Source of the DNA: Phymatolithon calcareum | Taxonomy: Eukaryota > Rhodophyta > Florideophyceae > Hapalidiales | Length of the DNA: 64,000 nt | Reading direction: 5' to 3' | Assembly (NCBI GenBank): GCA_977006965.1 | Contig: OZ345353.1 | Span: 3,968,001 to 4,032,000 of the forward strand | Part shown: in pieces, positions 10,490-22,160 of the stretch | Numbering within the stretch: the stretch's first letter is position 1 | Layout of the letters: each line of letters begins with the position of its first letter | Made by a program: the position numbers and the translations under genes | Notes under the pieces: model-generated | What the model was told of the DNA's origin: nothing | Databases searched by the model: none | What the model saw: only the letters and a program-made list of their open reading frames with translations

Positions 10490-11640
10490 AATGAAGACAC
10501 GAAGTTCACCAAGATTGTCGATGCTGGAGACCACACAATTACAGTTGCAAACAATTCAAAAATTGATGTGGAAGGCATTGGGAGAGTGCCCCTCATTCCG
10601 AGGGAGGACATCAAACCGTTTGGTCTTGACAACGTAAGCTATGCCTAGAAGCTCAAGGGCAAACTCATCTCTGTGATGGCGCTGTGCGCTAAGGGCTTCA
10701 AGTTCGTGTTCGGCGCAAGATGCGCTATGATACAGCGAAATGAAAGCACCGTCGGTATCGCCGTCTGCAAGATGCAACGGACGTGCTGCAGTGTCGCGGC
10801 AGCGGGACGGCACTGGAGCTGGATGACACCGCTTGTGTGGATTTGTGGCACGAGCGTCTTTGTCACGCCAACCGGGGAAACGCTCAAGAAAATGGCCAGG
10901 ATCGGCACGGTACACGGTCTCATCTTCTCAGCCAAGCCGGCTGGTGAGGACGAATGCACGGAGTCCGTGGAAGTAAAAATGCACTGCGGGACGATGCTGT
11001 TGCGTACAAACGTTTGCAAGAATCCGGGCGAGGTACTGCAATCCGACGTGTGCAGCCCATTGCCCACTGAGTGTATTGGTGTTAGCAAGTATTTTGTAAC
11101 GTCCGTGGATGAGGCAGGTGGTTGGATAGGAGTTAAATCAATCAACAAGAGGAGGCAAGTGACGGGAGAACTGATACAGTACATTACCTGAATTGAACTC
11201 CAAACTGGAACCAAGTTCAAGAGGATGGTGTCGGATGGCGCAGGCGAGTTTCAGTCTCTCCGATCACCCCTCGGAGATTTGGGCGTTGAGCATTGAGTGA
11301 CCTGTGCCTTCACTGCCTAGGAGAACTGGAGAGTCGAGCTTGAAAATCTCATGTGGATGGAGGCGGTGCGCGCGATGCCCACGCATGCAGGTCTGCCCTA
11401 TGAATCTTGATCCTAGTGCTTGGACACAGCGGTCGATATTCGCAACCGCATTAGCAGACGCGGAAACGACAGCACAGCTTATGAGCTGGTGATGGGCCGC
11501 AAGCACAACGTCGACCACATCCGCACCTTCGGTTGTAGTGCATGGACGCATGTCTCGAAGAAGAAGCGAAAAAAGCTAACATAAAGGTGCAGTGGGGCGT
11601 GCTCATGTTCGTCAAGCCTAGGGGCCGGTATAGCGTTTGG
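10490..11640 (+). pseudogene. Copia element 1 protease/pre-integrase/integrase remnants
   Basis: Pre-integrase motif LWHERLCHAN lies near 10,850. The integrase first acid lies in QSDVCSPLP near 11,040 and the second in VSDGAGEF near 11,230. The post-core segment MEAVRAMPTHAGLPYE follows near 11,360, and YELVMGRKHNVDHIRTFGC near 11,480-11,540. The pieces occupy several plus frames, so many indels have accumulated. Confidence 0.65.
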
Positions 11641-12469
11641 TTACCTAGTGACAAGAAGATAGTAATCGGCCTCCACTGCCGCGTTGTGGGAAATATTTTC
11701 CGTCGGGTAGTTGGAGTAAGAAATTGCCACCGAGGCACCTCGCAGAAATGGAGTGGGAAGAGATCTCGCGTAAGCCCGAGGTGGTGCTCGTCGAACGCGA
11801 TGAAGATGACGACGAGCAAAATCCCGATGAAGATTCTGCTAACAATTATGGGGGTGAGAGGCAACCTGTGCCAGTGCCGCGTCGGAACCCTATTCAGAAC
11901 AGGCGGAAGCTTTCGCGCTTCAATGTCATGTCCACGGCGGCAAAAGCCGACGCCATGACGCTGGAGGAGGCCCTCAACGAAGAGGTCGGCTACAAGTGGG
12001 ACAAAGCACTGAAAGACGAAATGAAGTCAATACTAGGCACAGGCACCATCTTTCCGGAACATATTCCGCCGGGACGCACACTAATGGTCGGTGTCAATGG
12101 CGAGGTGGTGCTCTACAAAGTTTGCCTGGTTGCGCGTCGGTTTAAGTAGCGTGCGGGACTACACTACGACGCAACCTTCGCGCCTGTCGTCGACATTCAC
12201 GCTGTGCCCATTATAATCACTATCGCTCTCCACGAACAGGCGAATGTTGGAATAGTTTTGCTTGGAGCTGTAGTTGCAACACACTTCAATATCAAGTCTG
12301 ATCTCGGTACACGAGTCGAGTCGAAAGATGTCATAGTATGATAGTACGTTTACAAGTAGTTGTGTTGTTGTCAATGGTTACTTAAAACCGTTACGATTGA
12401 GGACGTGCAGATGTATCAGTAATAGCAGTGCACAAAATTCATCCAGTGTATCACTACTAAGCACTGGTT

Positions 12470-12572
12470 ATTTGACGTCAGCATGCATCCAGTGCATTTG
12501 ATGCAGCATGCATCCAGAGCGTTTGACGTCAGCATGCATCCAGTGCATTTGACGTCAGCATGCATCCAGTAT
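12470..12572 (+). repeat. Tandem 26-bp repeats with TGACGTCA and GCATGCAT
   Basis: About four units of roughly 26 bp. Three carry TGACGTCA, the palindromic CRE site bound by bZIP factors, followed by GCATGCATCC. One unit has mutated the CRE to TGATGCA. The position upstream of the TATA box fits U3 enhancer repeats. Confidence 0.65.
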
Positions 12573-12596
12573 TGTCTTTCCACTGGCAATAGGCTG

Positions 12597-12635
12597 GTAT
12601 ATAACTCTCATCTCAGGTTCTGCCATCGGAATAAA
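12597..12635 (+). promoter_or_regulatory. LTR TATA box and polyadenylation signal
   Basis: GTATATAAC at 12,597-12,604 and AATAAA at 12,630-12,635, about 30 bp apart. This order is the usual U3-R arrangement. Confidence 0.5.
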
Positions 12636-13832
12636 CGAAGGAACTCATCTTCACCTAACTCATCTCATTCTCAATCATTCAACCTCAACCAAACCTTTTT
12701 TCCAACCTCATCACTTCCCTAACTTCCAACTACAGCGCACGTGCACCATGCGGACGGCAAGACAGCATTTCTCGACGGGGACATGGACAAGGAGGTCTAC
12801 ATGGTTCTTCTGCGTGGGGATGAGGTCGAGAAGGACATCGCAGTTACAGTCTACAGGCCAAAAAAGACCATCAATGGGATCATACAGTCGTTGCGTGTCT
12901 GGTATGAAAAACTGAGTGAGGCGCTAGAATCGTACGGACTCAATGCCGCATCATCAGTACCGTGCATTTTCATTAAGGATTCTGGATCGGAGCGGCGTGT
13001 GATATTGATGGTCTACTTGGACAATATGTTCATTAAACGCAAAGATATTGTTGCAATGGATACTCTGAAGCATGAGCTGGCCCTGCATCTCACCATCGTG
13101 GACCTTGGTGCATTGAAACAGTTCCTAAACGTGGCTGCGCAGTGGAACAAAGAGGCGCAATGCGCGCGCATGTCGCAGGCGGCGTTCGTGGCACAAGTGC
13201 GTGAACGATTTCATATGTGTAATGAAAAGGTGGCAAAAACGCCCATGGAGGAAGCATTTACATCCCGCGCTCTGAACGACGGAGAAGATTATGAGGTGGT
13301 ACCACTTACCGCGGGCAAAGCGGCGCCGTACCAGGAGGCGTTTTTTGTTTGAGTCCCGTGAGGACCGCTTGTCCACAACCTGATTTTTTGGTCATCTTGG
13401 TGGTTCAGCGGTCTTTTGCCGTTCTTCGAAACAGATATGTCATCATCTGAAGCGAAATACATCGTGCTCAGCGGGGAATGAAAGAAGATTGTCGCTGCGC
13501 GGCACCTGCTCGACGAGCTTGATTTACTGGTAAATGAGCAGACGTTAATGTGCCAAAACAACAAAGCTTGAATCTAGTGGGCGACGAATGGCGCTGTAAA
13601 ACGTGGCCTGCACATTGCCATCCGCTATCGCTATTCATGCGAACTGGTGGAGGAGGGCGAGGTCGTCGCGATTACAAGCCCACGGCGGAAATGATCGTTG
13701 ACATCCTCATGAAAGCGCATGGGATGGTCAAGTTCATCTATCATAGCAACGCACTAGGTGTGCAGCTCGAGCAAGCGTCGCGGAGCGGCCCACTCTTTCT
13801 GAGAGGGACTTAGCATTTTAAACGAGGAGGCG

Positions 13833-14190
13833 TGTTAGCATTCGCCCTCGCTGCTAGTGCCGGACATGGGACGGAGGCGGGCGAATGCTACTTGCGGATG
13901 GCGAGTGGGTGGGAGCTCAATCGTCCCGCACCACAGCCAGCGGCGTTGGATGCAAGCACGCGTTTGAATTGGGGATGGCAACTAGCAACCCCGTACGTAT
14001 TGACAGATACCTCATCAGTGGCGATGTTTAACCGCGTAAGATGCGTCATGTTCTATAGCGCTACATATTTGAGTTACATATACAACAGTAATTGCAGTAA
14101 CCGGCAGCTTTCTGTCGGACGCCTACGACCTTGATAGTATAAGAGGCACGCCTGTGCGCGCCTGAAGTAATGATTAGAGATCCTGTTTTT
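13833..14190 (+). repeat. Copia element 1, 3' LTR
   Basis: Begins TGTTAGCATTCGCC right after a purine-rich tract and matches 8,871-9,230 throughout. The exact 3' end is uncertain by a few bases. Confidence 0.8.
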
Positions 14191-17169
14191 ACGCACGACG
14201 ATCATTCCGGGCAATTACGACTTGATTTCGGACCTGGCGTATCAAACTATACCTACTCCAGCCAAGAGAGCTGTTGTACATATCGTCTGCTCCATATATA
14301 TCTCTGAGATTGTTCCCAGGTCTTCTCGCCATTCTCCTTTGCCTATTTATCTACATTATTTTGATGATTTCACCCATTTTGTTCGCGTCTTTGCAATGTA
14401 GAAGGGGTGCGATCTGTTGTTGTCGTGGAGGTTAAAGTTTGCATATTTGCATCGCAATGGAGCGAAAAACAATGTTGGCGGCTATTCGCACTCACCCGTC
14501 AGGATACAACGCCCTCATTTTGTCAATGAAAGATAGAATGTGTGCAATGTAAGTCCATCACTTGGGATTTTCCCGGCTGTATTCTAAAGCATGTCGTCCC
14601 CGAAGATGGTGAATATCACTCGATGTGGTACAAGTGCACGAAATACATTGAGCTCGTTGTATGACAATCGGACTCCATCCACGCAAATATATCTGTTTTA
14701 CATATTAAAAATTTCGCTATCTCCAGACTCGAGGCTCTGCCGCAGAAAGCGGGAGTCTTTCTAAAAATGGTGCCCTGTGGCTACAACGAGCTGGGATGTT
14801 GATGGGCGCTCTCGTAACTCTTGTATCTGGAATACATGACGCTCAAGAAGTATGATGTTGAGAAAACGAGATTGCGAGTAGCAGATATGCTGGAGCGCAC
14901 CCAAAATAATCCTGTTTGGTTAGTCTTTAGTTTCAGAGCCCAGATGAAGGACATCTATCGATGAATCATAGAGAGTATTGACATGGAAAACTGGACTTGG
15001 CTATCTATCTCTGTAGGAGTGTCTTTGTTCTTATGTAATATGCTATCGCTCTTGAACTGTGTGTTCGCTAATTGTTGGAAAGCGTCCGTTAGTTCTAAGT
15101 GTCGGTAGGTGTCTCTGATAATCACGGACTCTCAGCAATTGTCTGTTGTGCGACTAATCTGAGTGTTAGGATACTTTTTCAGAGTGCGTAAAATGTCTCA
15201 TCTCTACCGCTTCACAATTTCGTAAGTTCAGAAGACGAACGGATGATGAGAGAGTCAGACCATGTTACACTCTATCGTTTCTGTGTCGAATGGATCAGAT
15301 CAAAGCACCAAGGGCCCTCGAACACGAGGAATCAAGAGTGAGCATCAAACTAATTTTCAAAGTTGATATCACTTTTTATGTTTCCCCGGAAAGCCTGATA
15401 CTATAAAGAGGGTCGGATAGAATCTCAGTGCGAAATGACAAAGTACTGATATTGCAATTTCGTTGATATATCAAATGAATATAAACTATTTTAGTTAACG
15501 ACTGCAAGCTTGAAAGACAGGTTTTCAAAAACCTTTTAAAATTCCTAAACAAAATTCTTTGAAAGCGGAAAAGTGCTTGAGAGATGAAATGTGGCGATTG
15601 GTTGAGAGAGTGAGTTTCTAAAGCTGGTCTTGTTCTCCGAGTGGGCTTGTTGGTTTTATCAAAACCGGAAGAATAGTTCTCGTTATATAGACGACGAAGC
15701 ATGTGATCAAACTTCACTGTTAACTCTAATAGAGCCTGCAATTAAAAAATGTCAAGAATGAAATTGTGTAACAATCTCTGATATAAAGGGAACCAACGTT
15801 CCGTTGATTTCTAGAGCGTGGTTGAGTGGTTTTTCCTTACTATAGGATCTATATGATAGCACTGTTAAGTCGCCGGGTCGAATTCCCTCTCTGATCGGCG
15901 AAATGTCATAGCTAAGCAGATCAAATGCTATGGGCGAAAATAGCTCCGTATACCAATCGAAAAAACATTCTCATTTGACAACCGAAACGTGTATTGAGGG
16001 CAGTCTTAATTGGCTGGGGAGTTGTGTCCAGGTAATACGGTAATAACCCAATGGGATTGATTGTGTTGCAATGTGATTCTGAGAGCGAGAACGCAGCACA
16101 TGGTGGGGGCTCATGACGTGCTTTACACATAGAATCAACGAAACGTTTTATGACGGCGATCAGATCGCCATATGCAGCATAAGGATGTAAGGTAGGCAAG
16201 TGCATGGTAGTGAAGGCGAATCAGATGGCAGCGGATGTAAGGAGAGTAAAACAATTAGTCCAACGCTTACTTCTGCAAGTATAATTTTCCTATATCTCGA
16301 CTGTGAATAACCACAAACTAATTCTATGTTGAATCACGACAGCCAGTAGGTGAACAGGTTACGATTCTACTGGAGCGGTAAATCTTGCGCTCCAAAGTGC
16401 TCTTATTTTATCGAGTAATACTTCTCATTTCTCACATTTATTTGAAACGTTTGGTCTTGAAAAGATCTTTTTTGTAATATTGTATATGTATTTTGGCACT
16501 ACAGTAGCTAATGTCAAATTAAAAATCTTGATATTCTGTCATACGGCCAAAATAAGGTTTAGAATCAGATAATCTCTGATAGAGGCAATGGGTATGACCG
16601 GAAAACACAAATTTCTGTTTCTGGGCTCACAAGCCGTCACGACTTTTGCCTCCATGTCGCGACTTGTGCACAAAAGTCATAATATTCTCTATGGAAAAGA
16701 TACGATCGAGGCTGATTTGTATCGTCACACAAACGAAATCTGTGCAACGGATTACAAAATTGGCAAGCGAATCAAACTTCTCGAAGCGGATATCCCTAGC
16801 TGAGACCTTCACTGGCCTCCTCCAATAGTGCCATTTCAATCAACGTCCTCTTCTGCAACATGAAGAGCAGAATGGACGACAGCATCGATAGTGCCTTTGA
16901 CTGATTCATTAAGCCACTCTCAACGACCGTCGCGAACTCCGGGCAGGGCTGAGTCCTTAGCTTTGGCCATGGACCTTTAGTACACGTTTGCGGCCGTCCA
17001 GGGCAAAGCATTTGCGCAATCCGTACAGTAGTGTTCAAGTGCGCAATTGGCGAATCTCCATTTATTATGGAAAGATTAGATGGTTCCCTTCAGACAGTTC
17101 GCTGCAATACTAACGTTTGGCATATAAGTGTGCAGAATCGGATTCGAGCCAACTAGGCGAGTACTTATG
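14191..17169. other. About 3 kb without a recognisable gene
   Basis: The longest openings are minus frames of 121 codons (15,376-15,741) and 94 codons (15,921-16,205), neither of a known family. Near 14,457 a 31-codon plus frame ends exactly where a strong GTAAGT donor begins. A second protein-like plus stretch lies at 14,830-14,985. These could be exons of a small unrecognised gene. A degenerate tRNA-like segment lies at 15,812-15,900. Confidence 0.3.
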
Positions 17170-18062
17170 TTATACAGAATAAACGTAGTTTGCAATAATG
17201 TCTTTCGTCCGCCCCCTTTCTTTGTAGAAAAAGAAATCGTTCACGCGTGGAAAAGCTGCATGCAAAGCGTATATCCCATTCAGACGTTTTTGAACAGTTG
17301 TGGCTTGGCGGAGCATATTTATCTCGTCACAGTCCTCGCTTGATGAGATAATCTCGTGAAGTCTTGATAAGGAACGGATAATTTTCCTTCTGGAAAGCAG
17401 AGTCTACGACCACAAGGTCACCAGTTTCAGAGAACTCACGCTCAAGCTTTGCATACAGGCCTCCTCATTTTGCATTAGTTGAGTCATGCATGGATCCAGG
17501 AGCGTTAAGTGCAAATGCAATGACAAAACCCTCAGGAGAGAAGAGAACACGGTACCCACATAATGGCCATGATTCCATCCGTTCTAGAACATATTCTGCA
17601 AAATAAAATCTCCGGATTGCTCCAGCCTTTTGCTTCAGTCCATCCGCAACGGCATATGCATCCGAAAGAAAAGAGTATTTCGCCCCGACTGCGCGCTGAA
17701 AATACGCTGCCGCTCTGTTTGTCGGCATTCGTATTGCTGCACCGAACAATTTCTCGGTTAGTCGTATCGCACGGCCCGGTGCTGCTGTTGCCCTGCAGGC
17801 AATTTCGGGATAGTATGCCCAACAAAATTCGATGACTAAATTGCAGAAACAAAGAGCAAACAGAGTACACAACGCCAGACATATTACTGTGAGCCTTCTC
17901 GGAGCCTCCAGTATGTTGCCAAGAAAACAACAGGCCGAGACACTGCGCAACGATCACGCTGTGCCTACGTCCCGTGCCGCTCAAGGTCTGTAGCAGGCCC
18001 CTCGTTCTTCCAGCTGCGGAGTACGGTGAATATTCGCAATAGAGCTGCTCTATCAAGTCCAA
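17170..18062 (-). pseudogene. Harbinger-like DDE transposase (DDE_Tnp_4 type), broken
   Basis: N-terminal frame 17,532-18,062 contains a CLGLLFSWQHTGG helix. The next frame (17,465-17,950) carries YAVADGLKQ, the first acidic box, then NAPGSMHDS. After a TGA at about 17,475 the same frame continues with LYAKLEREF and VVVDSAF, the second acidic box. A further frame change leads to LRQATTV and AFPRVND. The glutamate usually found after RQAT is not seen. At least two frameshifts and one stop make it inactive. It differs clearly from the 27-30 kb Harbinger, so it represents another lineage. Confidence 0.65.
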
Positions 18063-19216
18063 TAAAACTAATGTTTTCTATCAACAAATTATAATTTTCT
18101 AAAAAATGTTTTAGATGAAAGCAGAATCACTTCCAGACGGGTAGAGTGTCATGAACGTCGAAAACGGCGGTTTTTGAAGTGCCATCCGTAGAATCCGATG
18201 ATGGCGGCGACGGCGTCTTTGTGAAGATAGTCGACACTGAAAAATTTGAGATTCCTCGATCTGCCGCCATGACGCCGCCTTCTGGACACTAATGAGAAGA
18301 ATGAGAAGACCTAGAATAGATGATTGCATGGTGATATTCCACGAGATGATGGTGGCAATGAATAGAGGTCTAGAATTTGTGACAATGCGGGTTTTCTGTC
18401 TAGCGTTATCTACAATCCCGTGCGCTGTGTACGAGATGATCCTTATACGGGAGTCAAATGAACCCCGCACTGTAAGATAAAGTAAACATTTCTAAATATC
18501 TTGTGGAGCGTGGCAAGGAGTCATGAAGCGGGGTTGCCGAATGGTCATTATGAGAAATGGGAGGATAGACGGTATGGAACTCATGCACATCGTCGCGACA
18601 TGTCCCGTTCGCGACAGGGTTGGGGGAAGGGTCCTTTGCAATGCTGCACAAGACGAAGAATCGGTTCTTTCGAATCAAGATATCGGACGCCTCGGCAAAT
18701 TGTGCGGCAAAAATAAGCTCCTTGAGGAGGCTAGGCAAGTCGTAATTTACCCATAGTGCGCGCCTTCATGAAGGCCATACTAATGTGGCAGATTATAACT
18801 CGGCGGTCGCCTGGGTAGATGATTGTGTAAAGGACAGGGCGGTTGGTCACCTTGCGGTAGTTTGGTGGTGATTGATTAAGGAGGCACAGAGGCCGCCTTA
18901 GTGGGTGTTGTGAGAGCTTAAGTTCCTAAAAAAGGCCCACAACGTTTTGAACTTTGAACTCTGGAGTTCAATTTTGCCTGTTCAACGCTATCCAACTTAT
19001 ATTGTGAGTCCTGAGACTAGTTCCGCAGCGTTCTCATAGCGAAATACCGCACGCGAGCAATTGCTAGTGTCAACGCATTGGCTTTGAATCTATCAGTTCG
19101 CATCTCGCACCGTTAAGCAAGTATTGGATGGCGCTGCACGGAAGCGCAGAAATATATCTCTCGCTGAACAGAAATGCGACTGGTGAGGCGATAGCACCGA
19201 AAACGAGACGGATGGG
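18063..19216. other. No firm gene
   Basis: Openings of 119 codons (minus, 18,111-18,470) and 77 codons (plus, 18,523-18,756) match nothing known. A short tRNA-Gln-like segment occurs near 19,052-19,112 but lacks proper stems. Confidence 0.3.
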
Positions 19217-19800
19217 TCAGGCGGTATCATTGGTGACTAGAAAAAGCTCAGGAAGAACCAGAGAAAGTAGATTGAAAACGAAACCCGGAATGTTTGCAAT
19301 GAAAACCCGCAATTGAACATTCCGTGGCTCTACAGGAAATGCATGTTGGAGCCGATGAAGACGTACATGTCGGTATGCAGAACAAGCGCACACAGAAAGT
19401 GAGCTCTTTGTACGTGAGGCCATCGCCTTCAACGCGGATGTTTTCGGTGAACAACTGTGGCCCCATGCGTGGCAGGAAAAGAGGGACTATGGTTCTCTCA
19501 GCTGAAGGGTTTATGACGAGAGCGATCGGCAAAGGTGTGCGAGGTAGTGCTTGTGCTGAATCGAAAACGATGAGGTACCATTGTGAACAGCCTGACATCG
19601 TCGAAAGGCATCCGGAATTTTTGAGTTTTCTCGAGTAGGATTCGGCGGATTTTTGGCACCTGCCATACAGTCGAACAATGAAAGCGTGGGGACTCTCGCT
19701 ACATACAACGCAGGCCTGCTCATAATATCTTATGAACATACGCCACAAGATAATATGATGATAATATATTTCTCTCTTCCACGAATATCTCACTACGGCA
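19217..19800 (-). pseudogene. Possible Tnp2/CACTA-like transposase fragment
   Basis: The frame 19,248-19,793 has PLPIALVINPSAERTIVPLF, resembling the segment before the D-rich region in Tnp2/Plavaka-type transposases. A neighbouring frame has DAFRRCQAVHNGTSSFSIQ. Further down is FHCKHSG, like the C-x2-C-x-H-x-G turn of these proteins. The match is by eye, spans two frames, and could be wrong. Confidence 0.35.
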
Positions 19801-19875
19801 AGAGAACTGCCTCTCGCCTACGCTCTTCCTCCGAGAGAGACTAGCGAAAAGCGAGAACTATTTATCAAATGCGCC

Positions 19876-20199
19876 ATGGATTCATCAGCATCAGAAGAGT
19901 TGGAGATTTCGGCTCTGCTAAGTCGAACAATAAATCCTCAAGCATACCAAGAGAGTTCATTGCCGACACACTCTTCATCACCTGCATCCTCTACTGCTCC
20001 CTTCCAGCCACAGAAGCCTTATGGTTGCGCAACTACTCCGAGACTCCTCTCTAATGCTTCAACGAGGTCTTGCTTTGCTTTTGCTTTAACCTATGAGCCG
20101 AACGCTCTTCAAAGCTTCGAAGTTACAACCGCTTGCGATCGCACATTCACGTACATTTGGAGGCAGTCCGTGTCACTGAAACGGGAATCTCCTGCCTAA
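19876..20199 (+). CDS. Hypothetical protein, 107 aa
   Basis: ATG at 19,876 opens a serine/proline-rich frame (DSSASEELEISALLSRT, then a Ser/Thr/Pro stretch). No domain was recognised. It may be the N-terminus of a decayed transposon protein or a chance opening. Confidence 0.25.
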   Translation: MDSSASEELEISALLSRTINPQAYQESSLPTHSSSPASSTAPFQPQKPYGCATTPRLLSNASTRSCFAFALTYEPNALQSFEVTTACDRTFTYIWRQSVSLKRESPA

Positions 20200-20449
20200 T
20201 CTCCTCCCAGTTTGAGGTGCCCAGCGAAAGCCTGTACTCGAAAATTTGTGTAATCTCTCCCACGACGCGTCAATGGGAAAGGCCATCTCTTGGCGAAGCA
20301 CCACTAGCGGTCGCTGTCCTTTTGTATGCTTCTAGACGCTTGGTGCAGCATTGGGTGACTTTCTACCTGTGGATCAAGTATTGCGTTCAAGACCAATATA
20401 TGTAGAGAACGCTGTCCAATCAGCACGAGGGAAGCATCAAGCGTGTTTT

Positions 20450-21769
20450 AGTCAGTCGTTTCCTGCAAGTAGACTATGATTTAGTGCTGTTTTGTCTTGT
20501 GGCTAAGCTAGGTTGCAGGCGGAGGAAGCCCTACTTGCTGTCCAAAATGAGCGCCCGTTACTGCTCCTCAGGCGGAAACGCTGACCACTTTTCACAGACA
20601 ATTGAGAGGACTAACATCTAAAACTTTGTCGAGGACAAGCGAAAACACATCGACAAAGCAGCTCAGACCAGGATCATCGAAATTACCGCCCTCGATACAG
20701 AAATGCTATTTACGATGAGGACCTAAAGCATAGAGAATAGCGCGAGCAACAAATTTTACTCTTACAAGCGGTTCAGTATTTGCTCTGGCTGGGGTGATAT
20801 ATGATATTACTCATGGCTGGGCGTGAGTAGTAATTTCCAACTTGTGGTGCCCATGTAATGAAATGTTTCGTTTTTTTCTTGCTTCTTTCGGAAGTTTTAC
20901 CCCATACGCTCTATCTTTGGTATCACAGGTGTACTGACCTTGTATTTATTTCTTCCATTGTACAGCTTCAGGATTTTGCCGATGTGGCTTGCTGTGATAT
21001 TTTGATTGTGTGCCTATTCTAGTCACGATTCACTTTCTAATTAACTTCGTGTTTGACAGGCCGAGCATGTATTGCGTGCTCTCCTGGCTTTTGACCTTTT
21101 CAAGGAGTGACTTGTCGTTTGAAAGTGTTAGGAATTCGGATACAGTTATCACCAGAACTACAAGAATTTTAGGTACTGGCTCCCGAATGATGAACTTGAA
21201 AGTGTTTGCGTTTTCTCTTGAGAAGTAACAAAGTTTTAGTCTTTTATTTTCGCCGATCGTGACCATTCTGCAGTCTGTTTAAGACTGAATATTTTGTTCA
21301 TGTGACCGACGCAGTCTGGGTGTCCGAATGTACCGTCAAATCTTTTAATAGCACGTTTCCTTCCCCTCTTGCCCGTTCTGGTCCCTCTTCCGGACAAGAC
21401 CAATCGCTTGCCTTTTCAATGTACATCGGGTCTTTTCCCTCTCTATTATGATTGATCTACCTCGTAGCACTACACTGGTCGCTTTTTCAGACTACACGGG
21501 TAGTGCACTGCTTACGACTACTTAAGGTCGTAGTCCATCTTTTTGATAAACAAGTTTTTCTTGCCGTTCCCATCGACCGCCTTGGTACATCAGGTGGTAC
21601 GGACTTAAGTTGTCCCCGCAATCGTAAGATTTGTGCAGACTGCCTTCGTAGAGAACGTCTAAAGAACCTCTGTTATTAACGCGTTCTCAAGTATTGTTGG
21701 TCTGCTAATTTACGCCTCGTATCTACACTCGAGCAGGAAAGCCGGCGGCAAAAAGCTACTGCAACACAA
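20450..21769. other. No firm gene
   Basis: Only short frames. A plus-strand stretch near 20,625-20,720 reads as protein (EDKRKHIDKAAQTRIIEI) but is under 40 codons and unassigned. Confidence 0.3.
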
Positions 21770-22160
21770 TCTCCTCGAAAATGCGTTTAGTATTTTGGTT
21801 TGCGTATGGAAAAAAACTTTTTCTATTTTACCGGTACTGGCCGAAAGAAATTACCAATGGTTTCGTGCAGAGTAGGGGGGCCAGAAAATGCAGAAATAAT
21901 GAGAACCGGATTACATTAAGAGGTAGAAAAAGGCTTACGAATTTGATGTTACAAAAGTGTATTCAAAAAATACGCTTGCTAAATACATTACAGTTGGTTC
22001 GCAAAAAAGTAATGTGAAATAAATTGGGAGAAAGTATTTTCGTTTGGGGAAAGAAAACCGAGATTTATTTTTCCTTTTCTATCAGTTTAGAACTGAAGCA
22101 CGACTGCCTGCGCGTCCGTGCATAAGGAGTGTCAGACGTAATAGGCTGTAGGTGATAAGG
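21770..22160 (+). repeat. Dispersed repeat, copy A
   Basis: It matches the reverse complement of about 35,985-36,390. Shared landmarks are AATGCGTTTAGTATTTTGG near 21,781 and GAAATAAAT then TCGTTTGGG near 22,016-22,053. Similarity continues more weakly past 22,140, where both copies share GGTGATAA and GCTCCAGA. The sequence may encode a short basic peptide in both copies, but stops differ between them. Confidence 0.6.

Larger units (their letters stand above)
12245..12734 (+). repeat. Solo LTR of a second Copia family, inserted in RT
   Basis: It begins TGTTGGAATAG and ends CCAACTACA, so the ends are short inverted repeats with TG...CA. Flanks are GCGAA (12,240-12,244) and GCGCA (12,735-12,739), a 5-bp target duplication with one mismatch. 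It holds a tandem enhancer-like array (12,470-12,572), a TATA box (12,597-12,604) and AATAAA (12,630-12,635). Its R region resembles the LTR at 59,278-59,705, so the source element is related to that one. Loss of the internal part is explained by LTR-LTR recombination (inference). Confidence 0.8.
11724..13352 (+). pseudogene. Copia element 1 reverse transcriptase (split by a solo LTR)
   Basis: RT begins with MTLEEALNEEVGYKWDKAL and KVCLVARRFK (to 12,149). The LHYDATFAPVVDIHAV box follows to about 12,240. Coding resumes at 12,741 with ADGKTAFLDGDMDKEVYM, which normally follows within a few residues. The 490 bp between is a solo LTR. The polymerase box reads MVYLDNMF where YVDD is expected, so the second catalytic aspartate is asparagine. 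The frame ends at 13,352; scattered RNase H pieces follow to 13,815. Confidence 0.75.
8871..14190 (+). mobile_element. Degenerate Ty1/Copia retrotransposon with nested solo LTR
   Basis: LTRs at 8,871-9,230 and 13,833 to about 14,190 share most of their sequence, roughly 10% apart by eye. Between them on the plus strand run gag, a decayed zinc knuckle, pre-integrase, integrase, RT and RNase H remnants. A primer-binding site matching the initiator tRNA-Met anticodon arm follows the 5' LTR, and a purine-rich ACGAGGAGGCG precedes the 3' LTR. Possible imperfect 5-bp duplications are TGCAC (8,866-8,870) and CGCAC (14,192-14,196). Two insertions interrupt it: a TGTAA-rich stretch in gag and a 490-bp solo LTR in RT. 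Confidence 0.85.

Noticed and set aside
15812-15900. tRNA-like segment with A-box TGGTTGAGTGG and a GGGTCGAATTCCC B-box-like sequence
   Set aside because: Acceptor and anticodon stems do not pair; at best a tRNA-derived relic.
19052-19112. tRNA-Gln-like segment with GGCTTTGAATC and AGTTCGCATCTC
   Set aside because: Only about 60 nt, anticodon and T stems mispair; not a functional tRNA.
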